Shown here in pieces: positions 63,632-64,000 of a DNA stretch of 64,000 nucleotides. Under the pieces are notes generated by a model. It saw only the letters and a list, made by a program, of their open reading frames with translations. It had not been told where the DNA came from and ran no database searches. How positions within the stretch are numbered: the first letter of the stretch is position 1; every line of letters starts with the position of its first letter. Made by a program: the position numbers and the translations under genes. The stretch comes from a virus: positions 1 to 64,000 of IMG/VR virus record IMGVR_UViG_3300044815_000165; one strand, given 5' to 3'.

Positions 63632-64000
63632 GCGAGTCCAAGACCGACCGATCTACCGCGCCGCGCGATGGCACCCGACGTAGCCGCGCGAAGCAGGCGC
63701 ACGATCGCAACATCAAGCCGCCGAAGGCGAAGCGCACCGCGGCGCGCAAGCCGAAGAAGGGCGCGCGCGTGATGGAGGCACAGCTCGCGAAGCAGCCGCC
63801 GCCGACCTCGCTGATCGAGCACGACGAGCCCGCGGAGACGCTGGCGGAGGTCGTGGTCGATCCGGACGAGGTGCCCGAGGTCAAGGATCCCTGGTGGACG
63901 GACGAGCGCGAGAAGGCGTTCGCGTTCGCGATGCAGGGCTTCCCGAAGTCGCAGATCGCGCGCGAGCTGGGTCGTGAGCGTCACGCGATCGCACGCTGGA
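63628..64000 (+). CDS. HTH protein, terminase small-subunit candidate (partial)
   Basis: The first 124 codons are in the window and the gene continues past 64000. The N-terminal 60 residues are basic and disordered (SESKTDRSTAPRDGTRRSRA), then an acidic part, then DPWWTDEREKAFAFAMQGFP KSQIARELGRERHAIARW, an HTH of the type found in small terminase subunits. Small terminases bind the packaging site and feed the large subunit, which would be expected just to the right. The role is inferred. Confidence 0.6.
   Translation, partial: MSESKTDRSTAPRDGTRRSRAKQAHDRNIKPPKAKRTAARKPKKGARVMEAQLAKQPPPTSLIEHDEPAETLAEVVVDPDEVPEVKDPWWTDEREKAFAFAMQGFPKSQIARELGRERHAIARW

Overview
The window is part of the genome of a large tailed phage with a contractile tail (myovirus) and GC-rich DNA. 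Nearly every gene lies on the + strand in tightly packed operons with ATGA, GTGA or TGATG overlaps. The clearest affiliation is to SPO1/Twort/K-type phages (Herelleviridae-like), but distant. The major capsid protein keeps the SPO1-type fold signatures, and the order capsid, four neck proteins, sheath, tube, frameshifted chaperone, tape measure and baseplate matches that group. The host cannot be read from the sequence. GC richness and many TAnnnT boxes only 6-8 nt upstream of start codons (leaderless-type promoters) would suit an actinobacterial or Deinococcus-like host, but this is inference. No integrase, portal, prohead protease or large terminase is visible; the last genes look like small-terminase candidates, so packaging genes probably continue to the right.

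Layout. 1-2.9 kb: small head protein, scaffold-like acidic protein, major capsid protein and a strong terminator. 2.9-3.8 kb: HNH endonuclease and a small acidic protein. 3.8-7.3 kb: neck/connector proteins. 7.3-12.8 kb: sheath, tube, tail chaperone with probable +1 frameshift, tape measure with an M23 peptidase. 12.8-19.7 kb: hub, OB-fold spike, a hub/LysM/gp25 fusion, gpJ-type wedge. 19.7-27.6 kb: adaptor, Gly-rich fibre, another tail protein and a beta-helix fibre. 27.6-38.1 kb: accessory virion region, with a lone reverse-strand coiled-coil membrane protein, four divergent tandem paralogues, and a protein built of about 35 copies of a 14-residue repeat. 38.1-50.1 kb: replication (SF2 helicase, UDG-like protein, HNH insertion, DnaB-type helicase, primase, DNA polymerase A, gp32-like ssDNA-binding protein). 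50.1-50.2 kb: a tRNA-Leu-like element with an unexplained internal expansion. 50.2-58.4 kb: RecA, lytic transglycosylase, SbcD/SbcC pair, many small proteins. 58.4-63.2 kb: MT-A70 methyltransferase, PD-(D/E)XK nuclease and zinc-ribbon proteins. 63.3-64.0 kb: HTH/terminase-like genes behind a promoter with inverted repeats.

The replication modules appear to be controlled by a shared promoter whose -35 box lies inside a 15-bp palindrome (GTTGACATTGTCAAC), seen upstream of the SF2 helicase, of a small ORF at 44.5 kb and of the SbcD operon. The window carries candidate regulators (an XRE-type HTH protein and a small winged-helix-like protein) that could act there. Functional names rest on motif recognition by eye; no database search was run.
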